This document shows, in pieces, positions 1-7,226 of a stretch of 23,217 nt of DNA (within the stretch, counting starts at the first letter, position 1; each line of letters starts with the position of its first letter). Position numbers and translations under genes: made by a program. The notes beneath the pieces are model-generated. The model saw only the letters and a program-made list of their open reading frames with translations, was not told where the DNA came from and did not search any database. The stretch comes from a virus, in IMG/VR virus record IMGVR_UViG_3300046002_001035, positions 1-23,217 of that record. The stretch is one strand, 5' to 3'.

Positions 1-2
1 AG

Positions 3-1925
3 AGACAAGCGGCGAATCAAAATGAAAGCGTGATGCCTGGCATGACAGGTGATCGTCAATTGTTGCCTATGGTTGGTCAAAGTTTATTAAAAGGTGCAGC
101 AGGACTTGGCGATGTAGTGGTTGGTTTGCCAGAAGATATAAAACGACTATATAAGTATTTCACCACACAAGGCGCACCAGTCCCTCAAAAATACCAACCA
201 GTAACCGACATTGCAAAAGAACGTGGTTACATTGTTCCTGAGAATGAGCCAGGCTCAAATCCTATATTAAAAGGAATTGATTTTACTGCTCAATTAGCAG
301 GTGGCGGCGGCATTAACCCTTATACCATTGGTCGAGCAGCATTAACTTCTGGGTTGCCTGCTGTGGCTCGCAATGTTGGTGGTCAATTAGCTCGAACTGG
401 CGCTCAAGGCGCTGTTGGCAGCACAGCATTACAAAGTATGCAAGCTCTTGGAATAGACAATCCTTTAGTTTTAGGATTGGGAACAATGTTGCCAATGGGA
501 GTAACAGGTGCAGCAATGTCTTTGCGACCATCTACCGCAACTATTGCAAACGAATCATTAAAAGGCGCAACACCTGAACAACTTAGATTGGCTCAAGCAT
601 TACAAAATCAATCTTTTGGCGCTGGTGCGCCTGTAACAGCTGCTGAAGCAATTTCTCAAACTACTGGTGGCAGTCCTTTGTCAAATATTCAACGTATTGT
701 TGAATCTTCTCCAAAAGGCGCTTCGGTAATGTCACCATTTATGGCTGACAGACCTGCGGGTAATGCCCAATATTTACAAAAAGTATTGATGGATGTATCG
801 CCAGTTGCGCCACAAAGCGCTATTCCTCGTGCTTTGCAATCAACCGCTGAAAATGTTATTGGCGGTGCAGAATCTGCTTTAACTCAAAAAGTTAGTCCGT
901 ATTATCGTGCAGCAGGCGCTCAATCCATTCCTGATACAGATTTAGCTACGCTTAAAGCAAATCCAAAAATTGCTGAAGCAATTGATTATGTTATTTCTAC
1001 GCCTAAATATGGCGTAAAAGGCGCTGATCCTAAATCGGTTGAAACGTTAGTCGCTGCAAAACAATTTTTAAACGATCAATATTCTGAATTTTCTAACCCT
1101 ACATCTGCTCAAAAAAATGCGGCTAGAATTACTACTCTTGCAGACAAGGAGTTAGCTGATTTTCTTAAAGTTTTTTCTCCTGAATATAAGAAAGGCAGCG
1201 ATATTTACGAAGGCGCACAACGCAATCAGATTCAACCGCTGAAGCAAGGCGGTGTTGGCATATTGGCTGAACAAACTGGAACGCCAGCAGAACTACTTGT
1301 AAAGCAGCGTGAACAATTGATGCCTGCTAATCCTGTAGCGCTATTTCCTGCCGATATCAAAAGAACCGTTGAATTGTTACGCCGGAAAGATCCTGCTTTA
1401 GTGCCTGCGTGGACTTCGCAAAACCTTGAAGGCATTTTTAATGAAACTGCTCAAAACTTGCAAGGTGGCGCTAATCAAGCCGGTGGTGCTAAATTTATTA
1501 CAGCCATCACAGGAAATCCGCAGCAAAGGCAAAATTTAAAAACTTTAATTACTGAATCGGTAAGTCCAGAAGCGTGGAAAGGATTTGATAATTTTGCTCA
1601 AGTTATGGAAGCGCAAGGTAAACGTCAGGGTCAAGGTTCTTTAACAGCATCAAATATTGAAGCGCAAAAAGAGTTAAAAGGCGGCGGTTTTGGTGCTATA
1701 CCGAAATCAATTTTTAAACCATCAACAGTAACTGGGTGGTATGAAGATTGGCGGTTGGGCAAAAATACTCAGGAATTGGCAAGGCTTTTGACAAACCCTG
1801 AAGGTGTTAAGTTGTTTGTTGAATTATCAAAAACTAAGCCACAATCTGCAAAAGCGCAAGCACTTGCAAACACACTTGCTGGCGGCAATGTTGCTACTAG
1901 TCCGTTAGAAAAAGAGGAACAATAA
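3..1925 (+). CDS. Large virion protein, probable internal/ejection protein (5' end outside window)
   Basis: The frame is open from the first bases of the window, and the first possible starts (GTG at 30, ATG at 33) lack a good ribosome binding site, so the gene most likely begins upstream and at least 640 residues are visible. The protein is rich in Ala, Gly, Gln and Pro. It has long stretches of small hydrophobic residues in its first 180 codons and helix-rich sequence after that. I see no catalytic motif. It lies just before the tail-appendage genes and the lysis cassette, where podovirus-like phages often keep internal virion or DNA-ejection proteins. The role is inferred from size, composition and position; a tail-associated structural protein is the main alternative. 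Confidence 0.6.
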   Translation, partial: RQAANQNESVMPGMTGDRQLLPMVGQSLLKGAAGLGDVVVGLPEDIKRLYKYFTTQGAPVPQKYQPVTDIAKERGYIVPENEPGSNPILKGIDFTAQLAGGGGINPYTIGRAALTSGLPAVARNVGGQLARTGAQGAVGSTALQSMQALGIDNPLVLGLGTMLPMGVTGAAMSLRPSTATIANESLKGATPEQLRLAQALQNQSFGAGAPVTAAEAISQTTGGSPLSNIQRIVESSPKGASVMSPFMADRPAGNAQYLQKVLMDVSPVAPQSAIPRALQSTAENVIGGAESALTQKVSPYYRAAGAQSIPDTDLATLKANPKIAEAIDYVISTPKYGVKGADPKSVETLVAAKQFLNDQYSEFSNPTSAQKNAARITTLADKELADFLKVFSPEYKKGSDIYEGAQRNQIQPLKQGGVGILAEQTGTPAELLVKQREQLMPANPVALFPADIKRTVELLRRKDPALVPAWTSQNLEGIFNETAQNLQGGANQAGGAKFITAITGNPQQRQNLKTLITESVSPEAWKGFDNFAQVMEAQGKRQGQGSLTASNIEAQKELKGGGFGAIPKSIFKPSTVTGWYEDWRLGKNTQELARLLTNPEGVKLFVELSKTKPQSAKAQALANTLAGGNVATSPLEKEEQ

Positions 1926-1927
1926 TC

Positions 1928-2494
1928 ATGAGCTACAACGGTTCAGGGACGTTCGTAATTAACTCAACTGGTCAGCCAGTTGTCACAGGCACGGTCATTT
2001 CATCAACAGCGTTCAATGCGCTGACCGCTGACTTGGCAACTGGTTTGTCAACTGCGATGACTAAAGACGGTCAAACGGCAGCAACAGCTAACATTCCTAT
2101 GGGGACGTTTAAGTTCACAGGGTTGGGGGCGGGTTCTGCTGCAACTGATTCTGCTAACATTTCGCAAGTCCAAAGTTCGTTTGGCTCGTTTTTGACTGCG
2201 GCAGGCACAGACACAATTACAGCGTCTGTTAGCCCATCGTTAACTGCTTATGCTGTTGGTCAAACATTTAAGTTTATTGCTGCTGCGACAAATACAGGCG
2301 CAGTCACAATTAACATCAGTTCTCTTGGTGCTAAATCCATTCTTAAAAACGGTGCAACGGCACTTTCTGCGGGTGAATTAGTTAGCGGGTCAATGTATCA
2401 AATTGTTTATGATGGTACACAATTTCAACTTATCGGGGCTGGCGGCGTTACAGCTGGCAAAGCAATCGCTTTTTCAATCATTTTTGGACTATAA
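1928..2494 (+). CDS. Tail fibre/appendage protein with phage tail-fibre-type N-terminus
   Basis: A 188-residue protein that starts two bases after the previous stop, behind an AGAGGAA ribosome binding site. The N-terminus (MSYNGSGTF, then NSTGQPVVTGTVISSTAFNA at about residues 12-31) and the following stretch with TANIPMG and FTGLGAGSAATDSANISQVQ match the start of many phage tail-fibre proteins. About residues 95-175 are a beta-rich repeat-like domain (FIAAATNTGAVTINISSLGA) that also recurs in phage fibres. It is short for a full fibre and has no obvious receptor-binding tip, so it may be an adaptor or base with the tip carried by a neighbour. Family resemblance is from memory; the function is inferred. 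Confidence 0.7.
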   Translation: MSYNGSGTFVINSTGQPVVTGTVISSTAFNALTADLATGLSTAMTKDGQTAATANIPMGTFKFTGLGAGSAATDSANISQVQSSFGSFLTAAGTDTITASVSPSLTAYAVGQTFKFIAAATNTGAVTINISSLGAKSILKNGATALSAGELVSGSMYQIVYDGTQFQLIGAGGVTAGKAIAFSIIFGL

Positions 2495-2497
2495 ATC

Positions 2498-2872
2498 ATG
2501 GCCGCACCTAATATTGTTAACGTCAGCGCAATTTATGGCAAAGTCGTAACTGCCGATTTAACTTCAACATCTGCAATTTCAGTTTTAAGCAATGCTGCCT
2601 CAAGCGGCAAAGTGTTTAAAGTTGATTCGCTTATTGTGGCTAATATTGATACAACAAACGCCGTAAATATTACAATTAACCATTATTCTGCTGCGGCGCT
2701 TGGAGGAACGGCTACTCCAATTGCATCCACAATTTCTATTCCATCTAATGCAAGTTTGATTGTGATTGATAAAACAACCATGATCTACCTTGAAGAAAAT
2801 ATGTCAATTGGCGCTGTGGCTGGCACGGCAAGCAAATTGAAAGTCATTTGTTCTTATGAGGACATTTCGTAA
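2498..2872 (+). CDS. Conserved small virion/appendage protein
   Basis: A 124-residue protein rich in Ser, Ala, Thr and Ile with a beta-sandwich-like pattern. The start MAAPNIVNVSAIYGKVV, the central VFKVDSLIVANIDTTNAVNI and the end LEENMSIGAVAG...VICSYEDIS resemble a small protein common in marine and freshwater phage structural regions. Its start is three bases after the preceding stop, and its TAA shares one base with the next ATG (TAATG), so translation with the neighbours is probably coupled. No enzymatic motif is visible. Role as a minor virion or fibre-associated protein is inferred from position. Confidence 0.6.
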   Translation: MAAPNIVNVSAIYGKVVTADLTSTSAISVLSNAASSGKVFKVDSLIVANIDTTNAVNITINHYSAAALGGTATPIASTISIPSNASLIVIDKTTMIYLEENMSIGAVAGTASKLKVICSYEDIS

Positions 2873-3711
2873 TGGCATTAGGAAACCAAGGGCAAATAGG
2901 CCCGTATCGTGCGCCAACAAGCGGAATGTTGCGTTTGTCTACTTTGCAACAAAGCGGCCCATATTCCATTGAATATCTTATTGTTGCGGGTGGTGGTGGG
3001 AGTGGAACTGGCTCTGGAGGCGGAGGTGGTGGTGGCGGTATTTTGACTGGTTCTAATATTTACATTACTCCTAACACTTCTTACGTTGTTACTGTTGGTG
3101 CAGGTGGCGCCGCGGCTTCCGGTTCAAGCGGATCAAATTCTTCGATTGGCAGCATTGCAACCGCTTCCGGCGGGGGTTGCGGCGGTTTTTCTAGCACAAA
3201 CGCCACTAGTGGTGGTTCGGGCGGTGGTGGTGGCGCATTTTCTCCATCAACGGCGGGCGGTGCGGGAACATCTGGACAAGGTTATGCGGGCGGTACGGGA
3301 TTACAAACCGATCCGTCAACATCACGAGGCGGCGGCGGTGGCGGCGCGGGCAGCGTTGGCGCAACGGGAACGGCAAGCGGCAATGGGGGATCGGGCGCTG
3401 CTAGTAGTATTAGCGGATCGTCTGTGACGTATGCGGGCGGCGGTGGATCGGGTTCGGAAAATTATGCGGCAGGAACGGGCGGCTCGGGCGGCGGTGGAAA
3501 TGGCGCAGCATTTCCTGCAACTAGTAACACGGCAGGAACGGCAAATTCTGGCGGTGGTGGCGGCGGCGGGTACACCGTTGCAAAAGCGGGGGGTTCGGGA
3601 GTTGTAATTATTCGATACGTTGGATCACAACGCGGATCGGGTGGGACGGTTACTAGCTCAGGTGGGTATACCATCCATACGTTTACATCCTCGGCAAATT
3701 ACAACGCTTAA
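2872..3711 (+). CDS. Glycine-rich tail appendage/adhesin-like protein
   Basis: A 279-residue protein. Residues 1-35 resemble a short attachment segment, IEYLIVAGGGGSGTG opens a very long glycine/serine/alanine-rich domain (about residues 34-245), and it ends with SGVVIIRYVGS and a short GGYTIHTFTSSANYNA tail. The pattern of IEYLIVAGGGG, glycine runs, VVIIRY and HTFTSS is typical of the glycine-rich domain found in phage appendage proteins, and polyglycine helix bundles form receptor-binding tips in some phage adhesins (T-even gp38 type). This makes it the best candidate for a host-range determinant here. Local GC is higher than in the neighbouring genes because of the GGN codons. The receptor-binding role is an inference. 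Confidence 0.65.
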   Translation: MALGNQGQIGPYRAPTSGMLRLSTLQQSGPYSIEYLIVAGGGGSGTGSGGGGGGGGILTGSNIYITPNTSYVVTVGAGGAAASGSSGSNSSIGSIATASGGGCGGFSSTNATSGGSGGGGGAFSPSTAGGAGTSGQGYAGGTGLQTDPSTSRGGGGGGAGSVGATGTASGNGGSGAASSISGSSVTYAGGGGSGSENYAAGTGGSGGGGNGAAFPATSNTAGTANSGGGGGGGYTVAKAGGSGVVIIRYVGSQRGSGGTVTSSGGYTIHTFTSSANYNA

Positions 3712-3722
3712 TAGGAATTATT

Positions 3723-4121
3723 ATGAGTTATTTTGCAAACGTACCAACACTTACAAACGGCAAAGGCATTGTTGACAATGTTATTGCTGCTGAACAAGAT
3801 TTTATTGATTCAGGATCGGTTGGCGATCCAAGTTTGTGGTGGCAAACTTCGTACAACACTTATGGCAATGTTCATTATGGTCAAGACGGGCAACCAGATG
3901 GCGGAGTAGCGTTAAGAGCAAATTACGCAGGAATTGGTTTTACTCTTGATACAACTGTTGTTCAAGATGGTGTCGTTGGTGTGTTTTATGCACCACAACC
4001 TTATCCGTCATGGGTTTTAAATACGCAAACTTATGAATGGGATGCACCTGTTCCAATGCCGACAACTGGTGGCCCGTATCAATGGGACGAAACAACACAA
4101 TCTTGGGTAGAAGTTGCTTAA
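3723..4121 (+). CDS. Conserved phage appendage protein
   Basis: A 132-residue protein behind an AATAGGAATTATT leader with an AGGA ribosome binding site. It has the block AEQDFIDSGSVGDPSLWWQT (residues 24-43), then YNTYGNVHYGQDGQPDGG and a Trp/Pro-rich C-terminus (PQPYPSWVLN, YEWDAPVPMP, YQWDETTQSWVEV). Proteins with this block order occur widely among cyanophage, pelagiphage and freshwater phage structural genes with no firm function. Its position at the end of the appendage cluster suggests a small virion protein. The two-part Trp-rich end looks like repeats that could bind a surface ligand, but that is speculation. Confidence 0.6.
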   Translation: MSYFANVPTLTNGKGIVDNVIAAEQDFIDSGSVGDPSLWWQTSYNTYGNVHYGQDGQPDGGVALRANYAGIGFTLDTTVVQDGVVGVFYAPQPYPSWVLNTQTYEWDAPVPMPTTGGPYQWDETTQSWVEVA

Positions 4122-4214
4122 CTTTATTGCTATATTGGTTCTTTCTCCATTGATACTGCTTTGCAGTCTATGGCTGATACCGTGGGCAATTTTTGCAATG
4201 CTGAAGGGTAAATA

Positions 4215-4469
4215 ATGGATTGGCAGAATTTCATCAACATAGGTGCGGGTGCTGGCTTAGGCGTTGTAGGTTGGTTCGCTCGCCAGTTGTGGGATTCTGT
4301 CAAAGAATTAAAGTCTGACATTGCAGACTTAAAACTTCATGTGAGCGATGCCTACGTTAAAAAGTCAGAAATGGACACGCTCAAATCCGAAATGGACAAG
4401 CGTTTTGATCGTGTTGAAATGTTGCTTGACCGTTTGTTCGATAAACTTGAATCAAAGGTAGACAAATGA
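4215..4469 (+). CDS. Small membrane-anchored coiled-coil protein, lysis cassette
   Basis: An 84-residue protein with one hydrophobic segment near the N-terminus (about residues 6-22, rich in Gly, Ala and Val, ending WFARQLW). A charged heptad-like region follows to the end (VKELKSDIADLKLHVSD, then EMDTLKSEMDKRFDRVEMLL). Such one-TM coiled-coil proteins are common directly before phage holin genes. The ribosome binding site GAAGGG precedes the ATG, and its TGA overlaps the next ATG in an ATGA. It could be an accessory holin or a membrane tether; I cannot choose between these from sequence. Confidence 0.6.
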   Translation: MDWQNFINIGAGAGLGVVGWFARQLWDSVKELKSDIADLKLHVSDAYVKKSEMDTLKSEMDKRFDRVEMLLDRLFDKLESKVDK

Positions 4470-4537
4470 TTGATTATTTGAAATCAGAGTGGCAAGCCTT
4501 TACAGCGTGGTTGTGGCGCATGGTTGAGAAGTTCTAA
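4466..4537 (+). CDS. 23-residue ORF coupled to both neighbours in the lysis cassette
   Basis: The ORF begins in an ATGA overlap with the preceding coiled-coil gene and ends in a TAATG overlap with the holin candidate. The product is MIDYLKSEWQAFTAWLWRMV followed by EKF: amphipathic, with four aromatic residues in its second half. The exact fit of both junctions argues that it is translated. It may act mainly as a translational bridge that carries ribosomes from the upstream gene to the holin start, or the peptide may itself meet the membrane. It is short enough that most gene finders would miss it. Confidence 0.5.
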   Translation: MIDYLKSEWQAFTAWLWRMVEKF

Positions 4538-4728
4538 TGGATCGGTGGAAGAATCGACGCAGAATGGCATGGTTGTCTATGCTTGCTGCTTTGGTCTTTC
4601 CCCTGCTTATCCTTGTGTCTGAGTCTCCTACCCTTGGCACTATCGCTATGCCCTTTTACATCTTTGTCAGCGCCGTTGTAGGCTCGTATATGGGCTTTGC
4701 AACGATGGATGATAACTGGCGCAAATAA
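4537..4728 (+). CDS. Holin candidate, two transmembrane segments
   Basis: A 63-residue protein. The short basic N-terminus (MDRWKNRRR) is followed by two hydrophobic segments at about residues 11-28 and 34-54, joined by a short loop with SESPTLG, then a small charged tail (MDDNWRK). This size and topology fit a class II-type holin that makes the inner-membrane lesion. It is overlapped on both sides (TAATG at each end), directly before Rz/Rz1 and two genes before the endolysin. The call rests on topology and context; holin families share little sequence, so a different small membrane protein cannot be excluded. Confidence 0.6.
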   Translation: MDRWKNRRRMAWLSMLAALVFPLLILVSESPTLGTIAMPFYIFVSAVVGSYMGFATMDDNWRK

Positions 4729-5138
4729 TGTTCCCATTATTCCCAAGTGCTTTGTGGATGAAAATTGGTGCAATTCTTGCGCTATGTGCGCTAATGTACT
4801 TTTTGGGGTGGAACAATGAACACAAGAAATTCGTTGCTTTTCAGGCTGAGATTGCTGCATTGGGTAAAGCACAGGAAACCATTAACGCTGCAAAGGTGAA
4901 AGAGCATGAAACTATATCGGCTTCAATCTCAAATCAATATGAAGCTCGTTTGTCTGCTGTTCATAGTTATTACGCTGACAGGGTGCAGCCAAATCCCAGT
5001 AGCGGTAACTTGCCCACCGTTTCCAAGCCCACCAGTTGCCTTAATGCAACCACCTCCGACACAATTTCTGCTCGACAATGTGCTGAAACCACGCTCCAAC
5101 TGACTGAATTACAAAACTGGGTGCGGAGTATTAAATAA
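4728..5138 (+). CDS. Rz: Rz-like inner-membrane spanin subunit
   Basis: A 136-residue protein with one N-terminal membrane anchor (about residues 9-28, WMKIGAILALCALMYFLGW). A long helical periplasmic region follows (EHKKFVAFQAEIAALGKAQ, then KVKEHETISASISNQYEAR), as in i-spanins that pair with an outer-membrane Rz1 and fuse the two membranes at the end of lysis. The strongest support is a proline-rich lipoprotein gene nested inside it in the +1 frame, the classic Rz/Rz1 arrangement. It starts in a TAATG overlap with the holin candidate and ends in another TAATG with the next gene. Confidence 0.8.
   Translation: MFPLFPSALWMKIGAILALCALMYFLGWNNEHKKFVAFQAEIAALGKAQETINAAKVKEHETISASISNQYEARLSAVHSYYADRVQPNPSSGNLPTVSKPTSCLNATTSDTISARQCAETTLQLTELQNWVRSIK
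4939..5103 (+). CDS. Rz1: Rz1-like outer-membrane lipoprotein spanin subunit, embedded in Rz
   Basis: A 54-residue product lies wholly within Rz in the +1 frame. From the ATG at 4939 it reads MKLVCLLFIVITLTGC, a lipoprotein signal with lipobox LTGC and the lipidated Cys at residue 16. The mature part of 39 residues holds ten prolines (TCPPFPSPP, MQPPPTQ), close to lambda Rz1 in size and proline content. An upstream in-frame ATG at 4906 would add 11 residues and place charged residues before the signal, so 4939 is preferred. It should sit in the outer membrane and meet the C-terminus of Rz. Confidence 0.8.
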   Translation: MKLVCLLFIVITLTGCSQIPVAVTCPPFPSPPVALMQPPPTQFLLDNVLKPRSN

Positions 5139-5800
5139 TGGTAACGGCTAAAAAACCTGCGGTTAAACGAGCGCCAGTTAAACGGGTTACAAAACGTGCG
5201 CCAGATAGGAACTTAGATTTTACCGACAAAGTGGTTGATCTTATCAAGTGGGTGGATAGCCCGTTTAAGCTAATCTCGGTGGTGCTAATCGCATTTGTTG
5301 CGTTTGCTGGTTACTTTGCTTGGGATTCACGGCAGGTCATTCTTGGTGCAATCAGTAGCAAAAAAACAGAGTTAAAAGAACCTTTGTTGGTTGAAGCTAT
5401 TGTTAAGTCTTTGATTTACGACCTAAGCGCAGATGTGGTGATTGTGAACTCAGTCAATCTTCAGTCAAATAGTCGCACAACCATTTTGGCAATGAGCAAT
5501 CAAGGGCGAGAGAAGTCGCTTGAAGGTGCAATCAATGCCTTGTTTACTAGCGCACCTGAGCATAACCGTGCGGTCATTACGATGTTTCAAGGCGAAGTAG
5601 CTTGCGATCCGTTTGTGCCAAGCTCAAAGCTCGGGGAGTACGCTGTCAAGCATGGCGTGACGTATATGTGCCGTGGCTCAGTACCGCCAGAACAAGGACG
5701 GTTTGTAGGCTACATAGCGGTAGGCTTTAAAATACCACCCAAAGACATTTCACAGGCAAAGACTCGTATTAACTTAGCAAGCACGGAGATGAGTAAATGA
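5138..5800 (+). CDS. Membrane protein of unknown function between spanins and endolysin
   Basis: A 220-residue protein. The N-terminus (residues 5-24) is strongly basic with Lys/Arg-Pro-Ala repeats, a transmembrane segment lies at about 44-62 (KLISVVLIAFVAFAGYFAW), and about 150 residues of soluble alpha/beta sequence follow. The middle contains ADVVIVNSVNLQSNSRTTIL and two cysteines (ACDPF and YMCRGS). Single-span topology puts either a basic tail in the cytoplasm and the domain in the periplasm, or the reverse; the positive-inside rule favours the first. It is coupled to Rz by TAATG and to the endolysin by ATGA, which suggests a lysis-related job such as timing or lysis control. That is inference only. 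Confidence 0.6.
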   Translation: MVTAKKPAVKRAPVKRVTKRAPDRNLDFTDKVVDLIKWVDSPFKLISVVLIAFVAFAGYFAWDSRQVILGAISSKKTELKEPLLVEAIVKSLIYDLSADVVIVNSVNLQSNSRTTILAMSNQGREKSLEGAINALFTSAPEHNRAVITMFQGEVACDPFVPSSKLGEYAVKHGVTYMCRGSVPPEQGRFVGYIAVGFKIPPKDISQAKTRINLASTEMSK

Positions 5801-6309
5801 TTAGTAATTGGCAAAAATCGTTTGAGTTAATGCTCAAGTCAGAAGGTGGTTACGTTAACAATCCCGCTGATCCTGGCGGTATGACTAACCTTGGCGTAAC
5901 CAAAGCAACATGGGAAAACTGGGTGGGTCGTGAGTCAGACGAAGCTGAAATGCGTGGGTTGACACCGGAAAAGGTTGAGCCGTTGTACAAAAAGAAGTAT
6001 TGGGACGCTGTGCGTGGTGACGAGCTGCCACCAGGGATTTCATACCTTTGCTTTGATTTTGCGGTGAACGCTGGGGCGGGTCGCTCGATAAAGACCCTCC
6101 AAAGCGCCGTGGGTGTAACGCCAGATGGTGGGTTTGGCCCGATGACAATGGCAGCTGTGCAGGCCGTTGACCCTGTTGATCTAATTGAGCGATTTAGCCA
6201 AGCCAAAGAGGACTTCTATCGGTCTTTGACTACCTTTGCAACGTTTGGCAAAGGATGGCTAAATCGGGTTGCTGATGTAAAAGTTAAAGCAAATTCAATG
6301 CTTGCATAA
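5797..6309 (+). CDS. Endolysin, GH108-type N-acetylmuramidase
   Basis: A 170-residue protein. Residues 12-37 carry the GH108 signature, LKSEGGYVNNPADPGGMTN followed by LGVTKATW; Glu16 in EGGY is the expected catalytic acid. Residues 71-95 (DAVRGDELPPGISYLCFDFAV) and the stretch after them match the usual GH108 plus C-terminal peptidoglycan-binding arrangement (TLQSAVGVTPDGGFGPMT). The family cleaves glycan strands of murein. No signal peptide or N-terminal anchor is visible, so release by a holin is expected, which fits the cassette. It starts in an ATGA overlap with the membrane protein gene. Confidence 0.88.
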   Translation: MISNWQKSFELMLKSEGGYVNNPADPGGMTNLGVTKATWENWVGRESDEAEMRGLTPEKVEPLYKKKYWDAVRGDELPPGISYLCFDFAVNAGAGRSIKTLQSAVGVTPDGGFGPMTMAAVQAVDPVDLIERFSQAKEDFYRSLTTFATFGKGWLNRVADVKVKANSMLA

Positions 6310-6318
6310 AAAATTAAA

Positions 6319-6513
6319 TTATTTAGCTAGTTTTTTTACGCAGTATTCACAATATCCTCCCAAAAGATCACTACAGACTTGACCACATCCATCACAAATT
6401 AGTTCTTTTGGAAATGTTTGCGGTTTTGGTTTTGCCCAACGAATAAAAAGTAATGCAGCCACGGCTAAGGCAGCGGAAGCATAAAACACAAACATCCAAT
6501 CCCATAGCGTCAT
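6319..6513 (-). CDS. Small membrane protein with a zinc-ribbon-like tail
   Basis: A 64-residue protein. A hydrophobic segment covers about residues 5-25 (DWMFVFYASAALAVAALLF), and a cysteine-rich tail has Cys40, Cys43, Cys47, Cys55 and Cys58 spaced like a small zinc ribbon (CDGCGQVC and YCEYC). I chose the ATG at 6513 rather than the TTG two codons earlier because it forms a TGATG overlap with the upstream stop and sits behind a good AGGAGG. It is the last gene of the minus-strand operon and converges on the endolysin with nine bases between the two stops. The function is unknown. Confidence 0.65.
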   Translation of the reverse strand: MTLWDWMFVFYASAALAVAALLFIRWAKPKPQTFPKELICDGCGQVCSDLLGGYCEYCVKKLAK

Positions 6514-6791
6514 CACCAACCTCCTACACCCATGAGTACCGTTTGCTCTTTTGCGGCTCTCTGTGAGGCTATACGCATGGCTGGCGATAGCCTGTATGCC
6601 GGCCTGTCAAACTTGTCGATCTTCTTTTCAACGTGCGTTAAGAATTTTTCAAGCAAAGCACGTTCACCAGTTGGGGCAATCCCGCCTAATTCGTGCGAAC
6701 ACATTGCAAGCGTAGAGGGTCGAGAGTCTGGCAACAAACCTTTGTGGCGCAGTTTGTCAGCAGCGGCTAGGTATAAATTAGATAAAGTCAT
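6513..6791 (-). CDS. Hypothetical protein, minus-strand operon
   Basis: A 92-residue protein from the ATG at 6791 (MTLSNLYLAAADKLRHKGLL). A longer reading from 6830 would overlap the upstream gene by over 50 bases, while 6791 gives a 14-base overlap in line with the rest of the operon. The sequence is mostly helical and basic, with CSHELGGIAPTGERALLEKF in the middle and PAMRIASQRAAKEQ near the end. No family is recognised. Translation is coupled on both sides, so it is probably made in a fixed ratio with its neighbours. Confidence 0.55.
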   Translation of the reverse strand: MTLSNLYLAAADKLRHKGLLPDSRPSTLAMCSHELGGIAPTGERALLEKFLTHVEKKIDKFDRPAYRLSPAMRIASQRAAKEQTVLMGVGGW

Positions 6792-7017
6792 TGTTGTCCC
6801 CAAGTAATTGCGTGGCACGATTAAGACCAACTTCTGTTTGAATCATTCGACGCAACCTGACAATTGTTTCAGCGTTTAGCAACATTCCCTCCATCAATGC
6901 TTTGTTAGATTCTTGCAACTGGCGTATCAGCTGCGCTGCCTCGGTTTGTTCTTGGTGCGTCATAAAAAACCCATTCTCAAGGTTTCTCAGGATTTGTTTT
7001 GGGCTAAGTGGGTTCAT
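6778..7017 (-). CDS. Hypothetical helical protein, minus-strand operon
   Basis: A 79-residue protein, largely charged and helical: about residues 20-62 (EQTEAAQLIRQLQESNKAL, then NAETIVRLRRMIQTEVG) could form a coiled coil. It starts in an ATGA overlap with the upstream gene. No enzymatic or metal-binding motif is visible. Proteins of this type are frequent in phage accessory operons, and some are dimeric adaptors, but nothing here points to a partner. Confidence 0.55.
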   Translation of the reverse strand: MNPLSPKQILRNLENGFFMTHQEQTEAAQLIRQLQESNKALMEGMLLNAETIVRLRRMIQTEVGLNRATQLLGDNNDFI

Positions 7018-7226
7018 TTGTGTGTCTTATCCAATGCGTAAAGGGCTGTATACAAGTGCGGATGCGTTGTGTCGTTGAGTAGCACACCTTTATCCCCAAT
7101 GTATCCTGTGGGCTTTAATTTAGCTAGATTGTCAGCAGCCTGGCGAAAGGCACAAGGGTTGTATTCAGCGTTGCAGCGACCACCGCAAGCCTCTTTAAAC
7201 AGATGGATATAGTCGGCCTTGTTCAT
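7014..7226 (-). CDS. Hypothetical protein, minus-strand operon
   Basis: A 70-residue protein that starts and ends in ATGA overlaps. It has two cysteine pairs in GGRCNAEYNPCAF (residues 15-27, with another Cys just before), and a C-terminal half rich in His, Thr and Tyr (DTTHPHLYTALYALDKTHK). The cysteine spacing might bind a metal, but the pattern is not one I recognise. I cannot assign a family. Confidence 0.55.
   Translation of the reverse strand: MNKADYIHLFKEACGGRCNAEYNPCAFRQAADNLAKLKPTGYIGDKGVLLNDTTHPHLYTALYALDKTHK

Noticed and set aside
3086-3674. Long open frames on both strands within the glycine-rich gene
   Set aside because: GGN-rich codons avoid stops in other frames; the products are low-complexity shadows without binding sites.
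1928-3711. Diversity-generating retroelement target in the appendage genes
   Set aside because: No reverse transcriptase, template repeat or adenine-biased repeat pair is present in the window.
4122-4212. In-frame extension of 29 codons after the stop of the gene at 3723-4121, ending CNAEG before the next gene
   Set aside because: A UAA-C context is a poor readthrough signal, there is no start codon with a binding site except a 13-codon ATG, and the tail shows no family match I know. It is probably an untranslated gap.
6310-6345. Plus-strand T-run after the endolysin as a terminator
   Set aside because: The run lies within the converging minus gene, and the only stem near it is a weak AT-rich palindrome around TAGCTA.
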